The translations under genes and the position numbers were made by a program. From Calothrix sp. NIES-4105 (lineage in GTDB: Bacteria > Cyanobacteriota > Cyanobacteriia > Cyanobacteriales > Nostocaceae): a stretch of DNA of 64,000 nucleotides. The notes beneath the pieces are model-generated. The model was not told where the DNA came from. It did not search any database and saw nothing but the letters and a program-made list of their open reading frames with translations. Positions 1 to 9,976 of this stretch are shown one piece after another. Each line of letters opens with the position of its first letter. The stretch's first letter is position 1. The stretch spans positions 5,035,614 through 5,099,613 of the forward strand of contig NZ_AP018290.1 in NCBI RefSeq assembly GCF_002368415.1, read 5' to 3'.

Positions 1-613
1 CGCCACGACCTCCACGCCAATCTTTTTTACTCGGTCCATCTACAGTGGGTTGAGTGGCTGTCATTGCGTGGACTGTCGTCATTAACCCTTCGGCTAATCC
101 AAAGTTATCATGAATAACTTTAGCGATAGGCGCCAGACAGTTTGTAGTGCAGCTAGCATTAGAAACAACTGTATGCTTCGCTGGGTCAAATAAGTTATGG
201 TTTACACCAACCACGAAAGTTTGAACTCTTTCGGGTTCTTTAGTGGGAGCAGATATAATTACCCGCTTTGCACCTGCTTTAATATGGTTTGCAGCACCTT
301 CGTAATCGGTGAATAAACCAGTAGATTCAACTACGTAATCGGCGCCTAATTTACCCCAAGGCAACTCAGCAGGATTACGTACCGAAACACACGGGATAAA
401 ATGACCATCAACCACAATGCCATCAGGCTTTGCTTCGACTGTACCCTTATACATCCCGTGGGTTGAATCGTACTTTAATAAATATGCCAGGTTATCAGGT
501 GGTACTAAGTCATTAATACCCACAAACTCAATTTCTGGGTTACTAATACCCGCGCGAAACACCAACCGACCAATACGTCCAAACCCGTTAATACCAACTT
601 TCAACTTAGCCAA
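1..613 (-). CDS. gap1: Glyceraldehyde-3-phosphate dehydrogenase, Gap1 type (3' end cut by window edge)
   Basis: Catalyses NAD-linked oxidation of glyceraldehyde 3-phosphate to 1,3-bisphosphoglycerate in the cytoplasm. Translating the minus strand from 613 gives 204 codons beginning (M)[15 protein letters not shown], the Rossmann start of the family, and reaching the catalytic Cys in [12 protein letters not shown] around residue 150. The acidic GINDL segment after the second strand fits the glycolytic NAD-preferring Gap1 rather than the dual-cofactor Calvin-cycle Gap2, which usually lacks it. The start appears to be TTG at 611-613, supported by AAGGAG seven bases upstream. The C-terminal third lies outside the window. 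Co-directional with xfp, whose product glyceraldehyde 3-phosphate is its substrate. Confidence 0.93.
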   Translation of the reverse strand, partial: MAKLKVGINGFGRIGRLVFRAGISNPEIEFVGINDLVPPDNLAYLLKYDSTHGMYKGTVEAKPDGIVVDGHFIPCVSVRNPAELPWGKLGADYVVESTGLFTDYEGAANHIKAGAKRVIISAPTKEPERVQTFVVGVNHNLFDPAKHTVVSNASCTTNCLAPIAKVIHDNFGLAEGLMTTVHAMTATQPTVDGPSKKDWRGGRG

Positions 614-769
614 GCGTTATCTCCTTCTGCCGCCATGCAAAACATTCCAAGATTAAGGATGCAGCTGATTTGCTTTTAGTTCAGTCGCGGTTAAGTCAGA
701 CTGTTCTTAATTAATGGTGACAGTACCATTGGGATAAAGCTAATTTGATGGATTTGTTTTAAGATTTCT

Positions 770-840
770 GGCAACGGATGCAGCGGATGTAACGGATGAT
801 TTGTGTATAACATCCGTTACATCCGTTCATATCCGTTGCC
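770..840. terminator. Large hairpin between xfp and gap1
   Basis: Two roughly 29-base arms (770-798 and 811-840) built from repeated ACGGATG words are near-perfect inverted complements around a 12-base loop. The outer arm touches the xfp stop codon. It sits in the 3' UTR of xfp and could terminate or stabilise the transcript, or attenuate readthrough into gap1. No clear T-tract follows on the minus strand. The same CGGATGTAACGGATG words occur again near 61925-61950, so it also belongs to a dispersed repeat family. Confidence 0.5.
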
Positions 841-3257
841 TAACTGCCCTCGTGTCCAACATTAGTGCTGGCGCCTATATCTTCCCATTTCCAGTCTCGA
901 ACTTCGGGCATGTCCTCACCGTACTTGGTAATGTACAGGTTGTGTTCGATGAGTTTGTCTTGCAGCATTTGCTTGATATATGCTGCGTTGCTACCTAAAT
1001 GGGGTACGCGGTTGATAACGTCTATGGCTAAATGGAAGCGGTCTAGGTCGTTCAACACTACCATGTCGAATGGTGTCGTTGTTGTTCCTTCTTCTTTGTA
1101 ACCACGAACATGCAAGTTATTGTGGTTGGTGCGACGGTAGGTAAGACGGTGAATTAACCAAGGATAACCGTGATATGCGAAGATAATTGGTTTGTTAGTG
1201 GTAAATATTGCGTCAAAGTCTTTGTCTGATAGTCCATGCGGGTGTTCGGTAGGCGATTGAAGTTTCATCAGGTCTACTATATTTACTACCCGCACTTTTA
1301 ATTCTGGTAATTCCCGACGCAATATGTCTACTGCTGCTAGTGTTTCTAATGTTGGTATATCTCCTGCACATGCCATTACTACATCGGGTTCGCTACCTTT
1401 ATCGTTACTTGCCCATTCCCAAATTCCAATTCCTTTGGTGCAGTGTTTAATTGCTGCATCCATATTTAGGTATTGCAACGCTGGCTGTTTACCTGCCACA
1501 ATTACATTTACATAGTGGCGACTTTGCAAGCAGTGGTCTGTGACTGATAAGAGAGTATTGGCATCTGGTGGTAAATATACGCGAATTACTTCGGGTTTCT
1601 TATTTACCACATGGTCGATAAAACCTGGGTCTTGGTGCGAAAACCCGTTATGGTCTTGGCGCCATACGTGTGAAGTTAAAAGATAATTAAGTGAAGGTAC
1701 TGGTCGGCGCCAGGGAATATCCAAAGTTGTTTTTAACCACTTGGCGTGTTGGTTAAACATGGAGTCAATAATATGGATAAACGCTTCATAACACGAGAAA
1801 AACCCGTGACGACCTGTAAGTAAATATCCTTCTAACCATCCCTGGCAAGTATGCTCACTCAAAATTTCCATAACTCGACCATCTGGAGCAAGATGTTCGT
1901 CTTCAGGTATACGGGGAGCATTCCAAGTTCTATTGGTAACTTCAAATACTGCGTCTAAACGATTCGATTGCGTTTCATCGGGACCAAAGATTCTGAAATT
2001 ACGGCTTTCTTGATTCAATTTCATTATGTCTCTGAGGAATTTACCAGTTACCTTGGTAGCTTCGCCAACAACGCTACCTGGTTTAGGCACATCAACCGCG
2101 TACTCTTCAAATTCGGGCATTCGTAAAGGACGCATTAACACACCACCATTAGTATGTGGGTTATCGCCCATGCGTCGCTGGAGAGTTGGCGCCAGTTGTG
2201 CGAGTTCAGGAATAAATTTACCGTTTTCGTCAAAGAGTTCTTCAGGTTTATAACTCTTCATCCATTGTTCGAGAAGTTTGAGATGTTCAGGGTTGCTTTT
2301 TAATTCACCAAATGGTACTTGGTGCGAACGCCAAAAATCTTCTGTTTTCTTGCCGTCAACTTCTTTCGGTCCCGTCCATCCTTTGGGACTTCGCAAGATA
2401 ATCATTGGGTATTGAGGACGCTTCGTAAACCCATGCACGCGCGCTTCTCTTTGAATACCTTTAATTTCTTCTACCACGGTTTCCAAAGTTGCTGCCATTT
2501 GTTGGTGCATTAGTGTTGGATCAGAACCTTCGACGAAGTAAGGTTTATATCCATAACCAACAAATAAACTTTCTAATTCTGAATCTTCAAGACGCGCTAG
2601 TACTGTTGGATTAGCAATTTTATAACCATTTAGGTGCAGAATAGGTAATACGGCGCCATCATTTACAGGGTTAAGAAACTTATTCGAGTGCCAGCTAGTT
2701 GCAAGCGGTCCAGTTTCAGCTTCTCCATCACCAACAACACAGGCAACTAATAAATCAGGATTATCAAATGCGGCGCCGTAGGCATGAGATAATGCATAAC
2801 CAAGTTCCCCACCTTCATGTATTGAACCTGGAGTTTCTGGCGCCACGTGACTAGGAATACCACCAGGAAACGAAAATTGCTTGAATAAGCGCTTCATTCC
2901 TTCAGTATCTTGGGAAATATTCGGATAATATTCGCTATAAGTGCCTTCAAGATAAGTATTTGCCACTAACCCAGGTCCACCATGTCCTGGCCCAGCTATG
3001 TAAATAGTACTTTGGTCGTACTTTTTGATGATTCTATTTAGATGAACGTAAATAAAGTTTAAACCAGGAGTGGTGCCCCAATGCCCTAAAAGCCTTGGTT
3101 TAACATGTTCAATCTTTAAAGGTTCCTTCAGAAGCGGGTTATCTAAAAGGTATATTTGTCCTACGGATAGATAATTAGCCGCGCGCCAATAAGCGTTAAT
3201 TAAATGCAGTTCTTCGTCAGTTAACGGTCTTTGTTCGGTCGAAATTGCTATAGTCAT
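840..3257 (-). CDS. xfp: Phosphoketolase (xylulose-5-phosphate/fructose-6-phosphate)
   Basis: Thiamine-diphosphate enzyme that splits xylulose 5-phosphate or fructose 6-phosphate with phosphate, giving acetyl phosphate plus glyceraldehyde 3-phosphate or erythrose 4-phosphate. Visible hallmarks are [17 protein letters not shown] at the N-terminus, [23 protein letters not shown], the TPP/Mg motif GDGEAETGP, and the C-terminal [14 protein letters not shown] segment. Length is 805 residues from ATG 3257, typical for the family. The frame is open 15 codons further to a TTG at 3302, but the ATG has AGGTG at suitable spacing and family similarity starts just after it. gap1 follows in the same direction, so the pair forms a route from pentose phosphates to acetyl phosphate and lower glycolysis. 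Confidence 0.96.
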   Translation of the reverse strand: MTIAISTEQRPLTDEELHLINAYWRAANYLSVGQIYLLDNPLLKEPLKIEHVKPRLLGHWGTTPGLNFIYVHLNRIIKKYDQSTIYIAGPGHGGPGLVANTYLEGTYSEYYPNISQDTEGMKRLFKQFSFPGGIPSHVAPETPGSIHEGGELGYALSHAYGAAFDNPDLLVACVVGDGEAETGPLATSWHSNKFLNPVNDGAVLPILHLNGYKIANPTVLARLEDSELESLFVGYGYKPYFVEGSDPTLMHQQMAATLETVVEEIKGIQREARVHGFTKRPQYPMIILRSPKGWTGPKEVDGKKTEDFWRSHQVPFGELKSNPEHLKLLEQWMKSYKPEELFDENGKFIPELAQLAPTLQRRMGDNPHTNGGVLMRPLRMPEFEEYAVDVPKPGSVVGEATKVTGKFLRDIMKLNQESRNFRIFGPDETQSNRLDAVFEVTNRTWNAPRIPEDEHLAPDGRVMEILSEHTCQGWLEGYLLTGRHGFFSCYEAFIHIIDSMFNQHAKWLKTTLDIPWRRPVPSLNYLLTSHVWRQDHNGFSHQDPGFIDHVVNKKPEVIRVYLPPDANTLLSVTDHCLQSRHYVNVIVAGKQPALQYLNMDAAIKHCTKGIGIWEWASNDKGSEPDVVMACAGDIPTLETLAAVDILRRELPELKVRVVNIVDLMKLQSPTEHPHGLSDKDFDAIFTTNKPIIFAYHGYPWLIHRLTYRRTNHNNLHVRGYKEEGTTTTPFDMVVLNDLDRFHLAIDVINRVPHLGSNAAYIKQMLQDKLIEHNLYITKYGEDMPEVRDWKWEDIGASTNVGHEGS

Positions 3258-3651
3258 GATTACACCTGGTAGCAAACCGATTGGACTAATTTGTTCTGGC
3301 AAACAAGTATTATTGTTCTATTACTTTAATGATTGGTTAAAAACCATTTAAAAGCAGGAATAATTATAGTTGCTAGCCTTTCCCAACGTTAGCAAAGCAT
3401 TTACGAACAAAACTCTTATTTAACTATTATTTTAACCAAGTATAAGTTTATAAATAATAATTAGATCTATCTATAAAATTTTATAGAGATACCTCAAAAA
3501 ATCTATCTCTAGACAGAGGTTAAAAAAATTAGATTTTCCTAGTAGTAGTCAATACGACAATCTTCAACACTTATCAAAGTAAACCCGGTTTCTCGATACA
3601 ACGAGTTATTCAGTTGAGGCGATGAGTGGAATTTTAACAAAATTTGTAATT
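3258..3651. other. AT-rich intergenic region upstream of xfp
   Basis: Very AT-rich, with no open frame of useful length and no RNA gene that I recognise. It must hold the xfp promoter, and the downstream DUF5615 gene ends at 3652. A short stretch around 3565-3640 resembles eroded coding or repeat sequence but cannot be assigned. Confidence 0.4.
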
Positions 3652-3990
3652 TTACAATGTACTTATTTCCACAATTGCCTCACCTTGTCTTAATTGTTCT
3701 AACGCTGTAGGAAAAGTAGCTGTTAACAGTTGCTGTAAATTACGATTAGTTACATTCCCACATGTTAACCAGAGAATTTGGGGTGGTGTACCCAAACGAC
3801 AGACCAAATCAACAAAATCGCTATCTTTTGTCATAATTACATTTCCAGGGATTTGAGCCGCCTCAAAAATGACAGTATCTAAAGCGTCACGCAATCCTAA
3901 GTCTTTTAATGATTGAGCATTCACATTGAACGTGCTACTTAACCAACCTGCCAGTGTTGGTGGCAATTGAGCATCAATCCAAATATTCAT
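3652..3990 (-). CDS. DUF5615 PIN-like toxin (VapC45-type)
   Basis: A 112-residue protein beginning MNIWIDAQLPPTLAGWL, the signature start of DUF5615 PIN-like proteins; the Asp after IWI is the first acidic position. A second acidic patch is MTKDSDFVDL in the middle, as in PIN-type nucleases. Its ATG overlaps the stop of the DUF433 gene by four bases, so the two are translationally coupled in the order antitoxin then toxin. By family it is expected to be an RNase-like toxin controlled by its DUF433 partner; the RNA target cannot be read from sequence. Confidence 0.8.
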   Translation of the reverse strand: MNIWIDAQLPPTLAGWLSSTFNVNAQSLKDLGLRDALDTVIFEAAQIPGNVIMTKDSDFVDLVCRLGTPPQILWLTCGNVTNRNLQQLLTATFPTALEQLRQGEAIVEISTL

Positions 3991-4211
3991 GCAACTAATC
4001 TCGGAAACTCAGTACGTTTAGCTGCAAACAGAAGACAAGCTTGAATATCCTCTGGCTCAAGGTCAGGAAAGTCTTCTAAAATCTCTGTAGTACTTACGTT
4101 CTCAGATAACATTTCCAAAATATCGCTGACTCTAATTCTCATTCCTCTAATGCAGGGGCGCCCACCACATTGACCAGGAGTTTGTGTAATACGGGATAGC
4201 AAGTTATTCAT
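3987..4211 (-). CDS. DUF433 antitoxin
   Basis: A 74-residue protein with the DUF433 core GQCGGRPCIRGMRIRVSDIL followed by a helical segment ending in PDLEPEDIQACLLFAA. DUF433 proteins are small helix-turn-helix-like antitoxins that pair with DUF5615 toxins, exactly the arrangement here with a four-base overlap. It probably both neutralises the toxin and represses the shared promoter in the AT-rich gap 4212-4300. That gap also separates it from the divergent broken gene at 4301. Confidence 0.82.
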   Translation of the reverse strand: MNNLLSRITQTPGQCGGRPCIRGMRIRVSDILEMLSENVSTTEILEDFPDLEPEDIQACLLFAAKRTEFPRLVA

Positions 4212-4300
4212 AAATAGTAAACTTTAATCAATCAACAATAAGTACTTAATTATCTATTCTAAGTTAAAATAGCAAAATAAATCAACGAAGTTAATCATCA

Positions 4301-4936
4301 ATGCCAACTACTCTAGCAGTTACAGAAGCACTTACTTCATTAAATGAAGCTGAGTCTACATTCAACCTTTGTCGTAGTGCAGATGCTGATTTTTTTAATG
4401 AATGGTTAGATTTGCCATAAGTTAATGCTGAGGAAAAACAGGCTTTAGACCGCATCAAGAATAGTTATCTATATAATAGTGCAGACGGCGCCCTTACGGA
4501 AGCAACGGTAAATTTATTACTTATTTCCCCATTATTATATTTAGCAGGTTTTTGTGACCCAGCGTTTAAACTCAGAGCAGAAAAATCAGTTGATATTTCA
4601 GCAACAGAAGGTAATAAAGTGTACAAAGGTCGGATTGATGGTTTAATTCTACAAAATCAATTATGGCTGCTTTTAATAGAATCAAAACAAGCAAAATTTT
4701 CATTTTAAATCGCTATTCCTCAAGCTTTAGCTTACATGGCAGCTAACCCTAATCAAGATAAACCAACATTTGGTTTAGTCACTAACGGTGATAACTTTTT
4801 GTTTATAAAACTGCAAAAAGGCAAATCTAACTTATATGATTTCTCTACAGATTTTTCTATCTTTGCCCGTCCTGGGAATGAATTGTACCAGGTTTTAAGC
4901 TTAATGAAAAAATTACGTGATTTTATAAGTTTGTAA
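4301..4936 (+). pseudogene. Broken endonuclease-like gene with two in-frame TAA stops
   Basis: One continuous reading frame from ATG 4301 to TAA 4934-4936 (about 211 codons) is interrupted by TAA at 4418-4420 and again at 4706-4708, with no frameshift. The pieces read as one protein: an N-terminal acidic helical part, a middle with LRAEKSVDIS and LLLIESKQAKFSF, and a C-terminal QALAYMAANPNQDKPTFG. This resembles a cyanobacterial family annotated as small restriction-endonuclease (type I R subunit-like) proteins; the D...E-S-K arrangement fits a PD-(D/E)xK nuclease core. Each stop is one substitution from CAA or GAA. A pseudogene is most likely; readthrough is possible but unsupported. Confidence 0.75.
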
Positions 4937-4940
4937 GGTT

Positions 4941-5066
4941 GCCAATGGCGACCCTACCTCACATCTTGCACCTTCTCAACAAGGGTAAGGTGGGCAGTGC
5001 CCACCCTACGCAAAAATAAGCATTACAGGCTCTTTTATTCGATTGGAAGCTCGTGGTGCAAGATGT
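4941..5066. repeat. MITE-like palindromic repeat
   Basis: A perfect 12-bp inverted repeat, ACATCTTGCACC at 4961-4972 and GGTGCAAGATGT at 5055-5066, encloses an inner 17-bp palindrome GGTGGGCAGTGCCCACC at 4989-5005. The inner palindrome recurs at 17610-17626. The leading GCCAATGGCGACC at 4941 also appears inverted in the repeats at 30470 and 30575. This is a non-coding mobile or structural repeat. Confidence 0.7.
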
Positions 5067-5153
5067 CAGCTACTTTTAAATACTTTTTATTTTACGCCGC
5101 TATTCTAGAATTAAAGTATTTCATACTTTTCATATAAGTTTATAAATTTATTA

Positions 5154-5783
5154 TTAATCATTAAGTTCTAACAATCCCTCTGGAGGAGTAATTTCCGCGC
5201 ATTTATTTTCTATATCTACAACAGGAACTATCTCTTTCACAAAAGGAATTAAAATCGTTTTTGCTTTTTCATTATCTTTATTATCTAATTCAACCTCAAG
5301 CAAATCATTACCAGCCGGAATAAGATTAACAACTGTGCCGATAAATTCCCCTGACATAAAAACTTTTAATCCAACTAAGTCTAAAATATGATATTCGTCC
5401 TCGCCTAATTCGGGACGGTCATCTTCAGACACTAATAACTTGCAACCACGCATGTCCTCAGCTTGATTACGATTTTGTATTCCTTCTAATTCTATAATAT
5501 ATAGATTTTTACCTTCTAAATATTTGCCTGAAATTAATTCTATCGGTTCTGGTTGTGTAGAACCTGGACGTAATAACCAACGGGCGCCAGGTACTTCAAA
5601 GCGTTCAGGAAAATCGGTATCAGGATACACTCGCATTTCACCATGTAGTCCTTGTGCAGCGACAATAGTACCTATTTCTAACCAACCATCGGGGATAGGG
5701 GGAGGTGGAATAATGGGGGAAGAGGGAGTGGAAGGTTGATTTTGACTTTCCTTTTTTCCTTCTTTCTTAATTTGCTTCTCCAT
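5154..5783 (-). CDS. rimM: Ribosome maturation factor RimM
   Basis: Assists assembly of the 30S head domain through binding of ribosomal protein S19. The N-terminal barrel begins GWLEIGTIVAAQGLHGEMRV at about residue 33, and the C-terminal PRC-barrel contains YHILDLVGLKVF and IPFVKEIVPVVDIENK. At 209 residues it exceeds typical RimM (about 170-180) because of a charged, proline-rich N-terminal tail (KKEGKKE...PPPPIPDG). That tail looks low-complexity and may be repeat-derived. An alternative shorter start is not obvious, since no ATG lies between residue 1 and the conserved core. Confidence 0.95.
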   Translation of the reverse strand: MEKQIKKEGKKESQNQPSTPSSPIIPPPPIPDGWLEIGTIVAAQGLHGEMRVYPDTDFPERFEVPGARWLLRPGSTQPEPIELISGKYLEGKNLYIIELEGIQNRNQAEDMRGCKLLVSEDDRPELGEDEYHILDLVGLKVFMSGEFIGTVVNLIPAGNDLLEVELDNKDNEKAKTILIPFVKEIVPVVDIENKCAEITPPEGLLELND

Positions 5784-5786
5784 ATT

Positions 5787-5872
5787 TCTTTACTTTGTGT
5801 TCTTTGTGTTCTTTGTGGTTTATATCATTAATATGTTGGGTAACGAAGCGCCGCTCCACCCAACCTACGTTT
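5787..5872. repeat. TTTGTGTTC repeat and TTGGGT...ACCCAA hairpin
   Basis: Between avtA and rimM lies a run of TTTGTGTTC/TTTGTGG words (about 5790-5818), a family seen again at 19517, 20350, 30365, 43630, 56720 and 59405. It is followed by a TTGGGTaacg...cACCCAACCTACG inverted repeat (about 5834-5870), a family also present at 8480 and 43560. Confidence 0.6.
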
Positions 5873-5877
5873 TATTA

Positions 5878-7179
5878 TTAAACGTTTACGGTGGCGCCAC
5901 GATAAACCTCAAGAGCCATCTTAGCCAACCGCTGCATTGCCACAGCTATTTCTTCATCGCTACCAGTTAGACTAATTCGTAAACACTCTTGTTTGTGTTT
6001 CCACTCCTCACGCAAACCAGGGAAGAAGCTGCTACCAGGAACAGCAATGACACCTACTTTCTTTAATTCTTGGTAAAATTCCCAGTCGGTCATTGGCAAA
6101 TCTTTCAACCATAGCCAAGCAAAAATGGCGCCTTCACCACGATGCAAGAACCAAGGTAAATCATTTGGCATTGCTTCATCCAAAGCACTTTCTAGTACAT
6201 TAAACTTATTTTGATAGAACGAACGAATTACAGTTTCTGAAATGGAAGCTAAGGCGCCAGAATTAATTGCCCGTGCTGCGATAGCTTGTCCATAGCGGGA
6301 AGCGTGAATACAAGCATTAGTTTGGAAACATTCTAATACGTTTATTACTTCCTCATCACCAATAGCAATACCAATACGTTCTCCAGGCAATCCAGCTTTT
6401 GATAAACTCATACAGTGGATAACATTGCCACCAAATAACGGTGTCATCTCAGTAAAATTTAATGCTGGGAATGGGGGAGCATACGCAGAGTCCACCATCA
6501 CTGGTACATTATACGGCGCCGCGAGTGCAGCTATTTTGCTAACTTCTTCATCACTAAGCACATTGCCTGTGGGGTTACAGGGACGTGAGAAAATAACACA
6601 ACCTGTATTTTCGTCTATTGAGAGTTGACTAAAGTCGGGACGGTATTTAAATCTATGTGCTGCGTCATCTATATCTAAAGTTGGTTTATAAGCTATTAAT
6701 GATTCTGGAGTTAATGCGACACCTCCATAGCCAGTGTAGTCAGGACTGAGAGGTAGGACTATATATTTTAAATCCCCCTCTGCCCTGCCTTGATAAGGGG
6801 GGGTGTAGCCACCGAATGCATTTGCAGCGTAGAAATATAAAGATTGACTACCAGGAGTTATGAGAATGTTACGGTCGGTAAGGTTTAGGTTGTAGCGTTT
6901 ATTAAAGTCGTTTACAACAGCTTCGATAAGTGGTGCGTAACCTTGACTTGAACCGTAGCGGCAAACAACTTCGCCGTATTCGGAACTAGCTAGTAAATCA
7001 GCGGTACAATCACGCCATAGTTTCTCAACTTGAGGCAATATTAACGGATTTCCAGCACTTAAGTTAATAAATTGCTGTCCTGCACCCGCGCGCAATGTTT
7101 CGATAATGTCCTTCATAATAGCTCGAACGCCTGTGAGGTTGGACATTTGGGCGCCGATTTTAGTAAGTGCAGGATTCAT
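5878..7179 (-). CDS. avtA: Valine-pyruvate aminotransferase (class I/II PLP aminotransferase)
   Basis: PLP-dependent transamination between alanine/pyruvate and branched-chain amino/oxo acids. The PLP lysine is in SLSKAGLPGERIG, with SRPCNPTGNVLS and DSAYAPPFP ahead of it. The conserved start is MNPALTKIGAQMSNLTGVRAIM at 7179. The open frame reaches 7308, but that extension would overlap the divergent gene at 7282 and looks unrelated, so I trimmed it. Result: 433 residues, close to the E. coli enzyme. An in-frame insert YTPPYQGRAEGDLK after NAFGG is encoded by an intergenic-type palindromic repeat (see 6770-6806). Confidence 0.9.
   Translation of the reverse strand: MNPALTKIGAQMSNLTGVRAIMKDIIETLRAGAGQQFINLSAGNPLILPQVEKLWRDCTADLLASSEYGEVVCRYGSSQGYAPLIEAVVNDFNKRYNLNLTDRNILITPGSQSLYFYAANAFGGYTPPYQGRAEGDLKYIVLPLSPDYTGYGGVALTPESLIAYKPTLDIDDAAHRFKYRPDFSQLSIDENTGCVIFSRPCNPTGNVLSDEEVSKIAALAAPYNVPVMVDSAYAPPFPALNFTEMTPLFGGNVIHCMSLSKAGLPGERIGIAIGDEEVINVLECFQTNACIHASRYGQAIAARAINSGALASISETVIRSFYQNKFNVLESALDEAMPNDLPWFLHRGEGAIFAWLWLKDLPMTDWEFYQELKKVGVIAVPGSSFFPGLREEWKHKQECLRISLTGSDEEIAVAMQRLAKMALEVYRGATVNV
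6770..6806. repeat. AATCCCCCT...AGGGGGG repeat captured inside avtA
   Basis: The sequence AATCCCCCTCTGCCC, a short spacer, then AAGGGGGGTG forms an inverted repeat of the same family as 47023-47102 and 24209-24254. Here it is read in frame through avtA, encoding about a dozen extra residues in a loop. Confidence 0.6.
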
Positions 7180-7272
7180 AAGCCGCAAACAATTAAAATA
7201 AGTGATGGATCGAGTAATTCTATATCTTAGAATATTAAACTCAATTACAGTCCATAACGCAGCAGTAGGTAA

Positions 7273-8391
<1,119 letters not shown>

Positions 8392-8479
8392 TTTCCATTC
8401 AATTAGTTGCCCTAATTAATAGGGACTGCTCCATTTTAGACTCTGGCTGTGTAAAGCGGCAATAAGTAATTAATATATA

Positions 8480-8516
8480 TGTAGGTTGGTGTACGCAATG
8501 CGTAACCCAACAAAGT
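8480..8516. repeat. GTAGGTTGG...TAACCCAAC dispersed repeat
   Basis: GTAGGTTGGTGTACGC and GCGTAACCCAACAAA form a short inverted repeat just upstream of the DUF4174 gene. It is the same family as the elements near 5834 and 43560. It lies in the leader of the downstream gene, so it may contribute secondary structure to that mRNA. Confidence 0.5.
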
Positions 8517-8534
8517 CCATATAAATTAACTACG

Positions 8535-9005
8535 ATGAAGAAAATTACTCTCATTGCCTCAGCTATCATATCTTTAATGGCGCCAGTTACCCAAGTAAAC
8601 CTATCTCAAGCATCTATTCACATGTCCGAATTTAATTTAGCGTCACATCAATGGAGAAACCGCATCTTACTAGTGTTTGCACCGAATAGTCAAAATGTAA
8701 GCTATCAGCAACAAGTACAGTTATTTAAACAGCATCAACAAGGTTTAAATGAGCGAGATTTACTTTTAGTTACAGTCTTAGAGCAAGGTACAAGCTATAG
8801 TAACGAACAGGCAATAGATACAGCGTCTGCGGCAAAATTGCGTCAAAAGTTCAAGATTAGTGATAATGATTTTCGTGTTATCTTAGTTGGCAAAGATGGT
8901 GGTGCAAAACGCCAAGATTCTAATGTCGTTCAAGCAGAAACTATTTTTCGTGAAATAGATGCTATGCCAATGCGACAGCAAGAAATGCGGCAAAAACCTG
9001 AATGA
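8535..9005 (+). CDS. DUF4174 exported protein
   Basis: A 156-residue protein with an N-terminal signal-like segment (MKKITLIASAIISLMAPVT) followed by the DUF4174 fold. Characteristic strings are WRNRILLVFAP, NERDLLLVTVLEQG, FRVILVGKDGG and the near-terminal IDAMPMRQQEMR. DUF4174 proteins look like degenerate thioredoxin-fold proteins, and no CxxC is present here, so a redox role is not supported. The function is unknown; export to the periplasm is inferred from the leader. Its last codons overlap the ATG of the next gene (ATGA), suggesting co-transcription. Confidence 0.82.
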   Translation: MKKITLIASAIISLMAPVTQVNLSQASIHMSEFNLASHQWRNRILLVFAPNSQNVSYQQQVQLFKQHQQGLNERDLLLVTVLEQGTSYSNEQAIDTASAAKLRQKFKISDNDFRVILVGKDGGAKRQDSNVVQAETIFREIDAMPMRQQEMRQKPE

Positions 9006-9586
9006 TGAATGATGATATTTATTTGGTTGACTACATGTTTGACACCTTTCCTCAACTTGAAACACAAAACTTAATATTAAGAGAAATTAAGTCATCTGAT
9101 GCTGAGGCAATATTTGCCTTTTTTTCAGACCCAGAGGTTTTGCAGTATCATGATGCCGAGCCGTTTAGAAACGTTGAACGCGCGCATCGGTTGATTAATA
9201 CTTGGAATGAGCGTTTTGTAACTAGACAAGGTATTCGTTGGGGAATAGCTAGAAAAAGCGAAAATATTATTATTGGCACCTGTGGTTATCGTCTCTGGGG
9301 TAAACCAATGTTCTGCGCTGAGTTAGGATATGAGCTTTCAAAACCAGACTGGCGAAAAGGTATAATGACCGAAGCGCTCTTAAGTATAATTGGATTTGCG
9401 TTTGACAAGATGGAATTAAACCGCATTGAAGCTACCGTGATGTTAGATAATAATGCTTCGATGAGTTTGCTCTCAAAATTAGGTTTTATAGAAGAAGGTA
9501 TTTTGAGAGACTTTGGTTACTGGAAGTTTGAATTTCACGATTTAAAGTTATTCTCGCTTTTAAGAAGAGATATCCACATACAATAA
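9002..9586 (+). CDS. GNAT N-acetyltransferase (RimJ/RimL-like)
   Basis: A 194-residue acetyltransferase. It opens with LETQNLILREIKSSDAEAIFAFFSD, the RimJ/RimL-type start. The acetyl-CoA-binding region is ELGYELSKPDWRKGIMTEAL, and the end carries the typical NNASMSLLSKLGFIEEGILRD. By family it may acetylate a ribosomal protein or a small amine; the substrate cannot be told. The start at 9002 overlaps the DUF4174 stop by four bases; an internal ATG at codon 12 (MFDTFPQ) is also possible. Confidence 0.88.
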   Translation: MMNDDIYLVDYMFDTFPQLETQNLILREIKSSDAEAIFAFFSDPEVLQYHDAEPFRNVERAHRLINTWNERFVTRQGIRWGIARKSENIIIGTCGYRLWGKPMFCAELGYELSKPDWRKGIMTEALLSIIGFAFDKMELNRIEATVMLDNNASMSLLSKLGFIEEGILRDFGYWKFEFHDLKLFSLLRRDIHIQ

Positions 9587-9976
9587 ATTTATTATAAATT
9601 TACAATAATATTCCGGACGCATGTGAATATTGTTAGAAATATAGATAATTTCAGCACGCAACCTATATGTCAAAAATACTACAACTGAATTCAGTTGAGT
9701 GTAAATGAATGCAAGAACAAGCTTGATAAATGACTTTTTAAGAACTATAATAGGCGAACTATATACTTAAATTATTACTAAGTAATTCTCAGGACTGTGT
9801 CGCTATGGAATTTCCTAGGGTGAAGATCTTAAACTTAAAGGAGTGTTTGAGCGTTTAGATTTCAGTTGCGACCTTGGTATAAAAACCTAAAACATATTGA
9901 AATTTTAAGATAAATGCTATACTCTTGTTCCGAATTGCCTACGTAAAAATTCTGTGTTTTGAGGAATACGGACGCT
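9587..9976. other. Intergenic region before the pentapeptide genes
   Basis: About 390 bases, AT-rich, with no open frame worth calling. The last 80 bases carry the promoter-like elements listed separately. No tRNA or other RNA gene was recognised. Confidence 0.4.
9897..9923 (+). promoter_or_regulatory. Candidate sigma-70 promoter for pentapeptide gene
   Basis: TTGAAA at 9897-9902 and an extended -10 TGCTATACT ending at 9923 are separated by 15-16 bases. They lie about 55 bases upstream of the pentapeptide-repeat start codon. This is inferred from consensus only. Confidence 0.4.
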
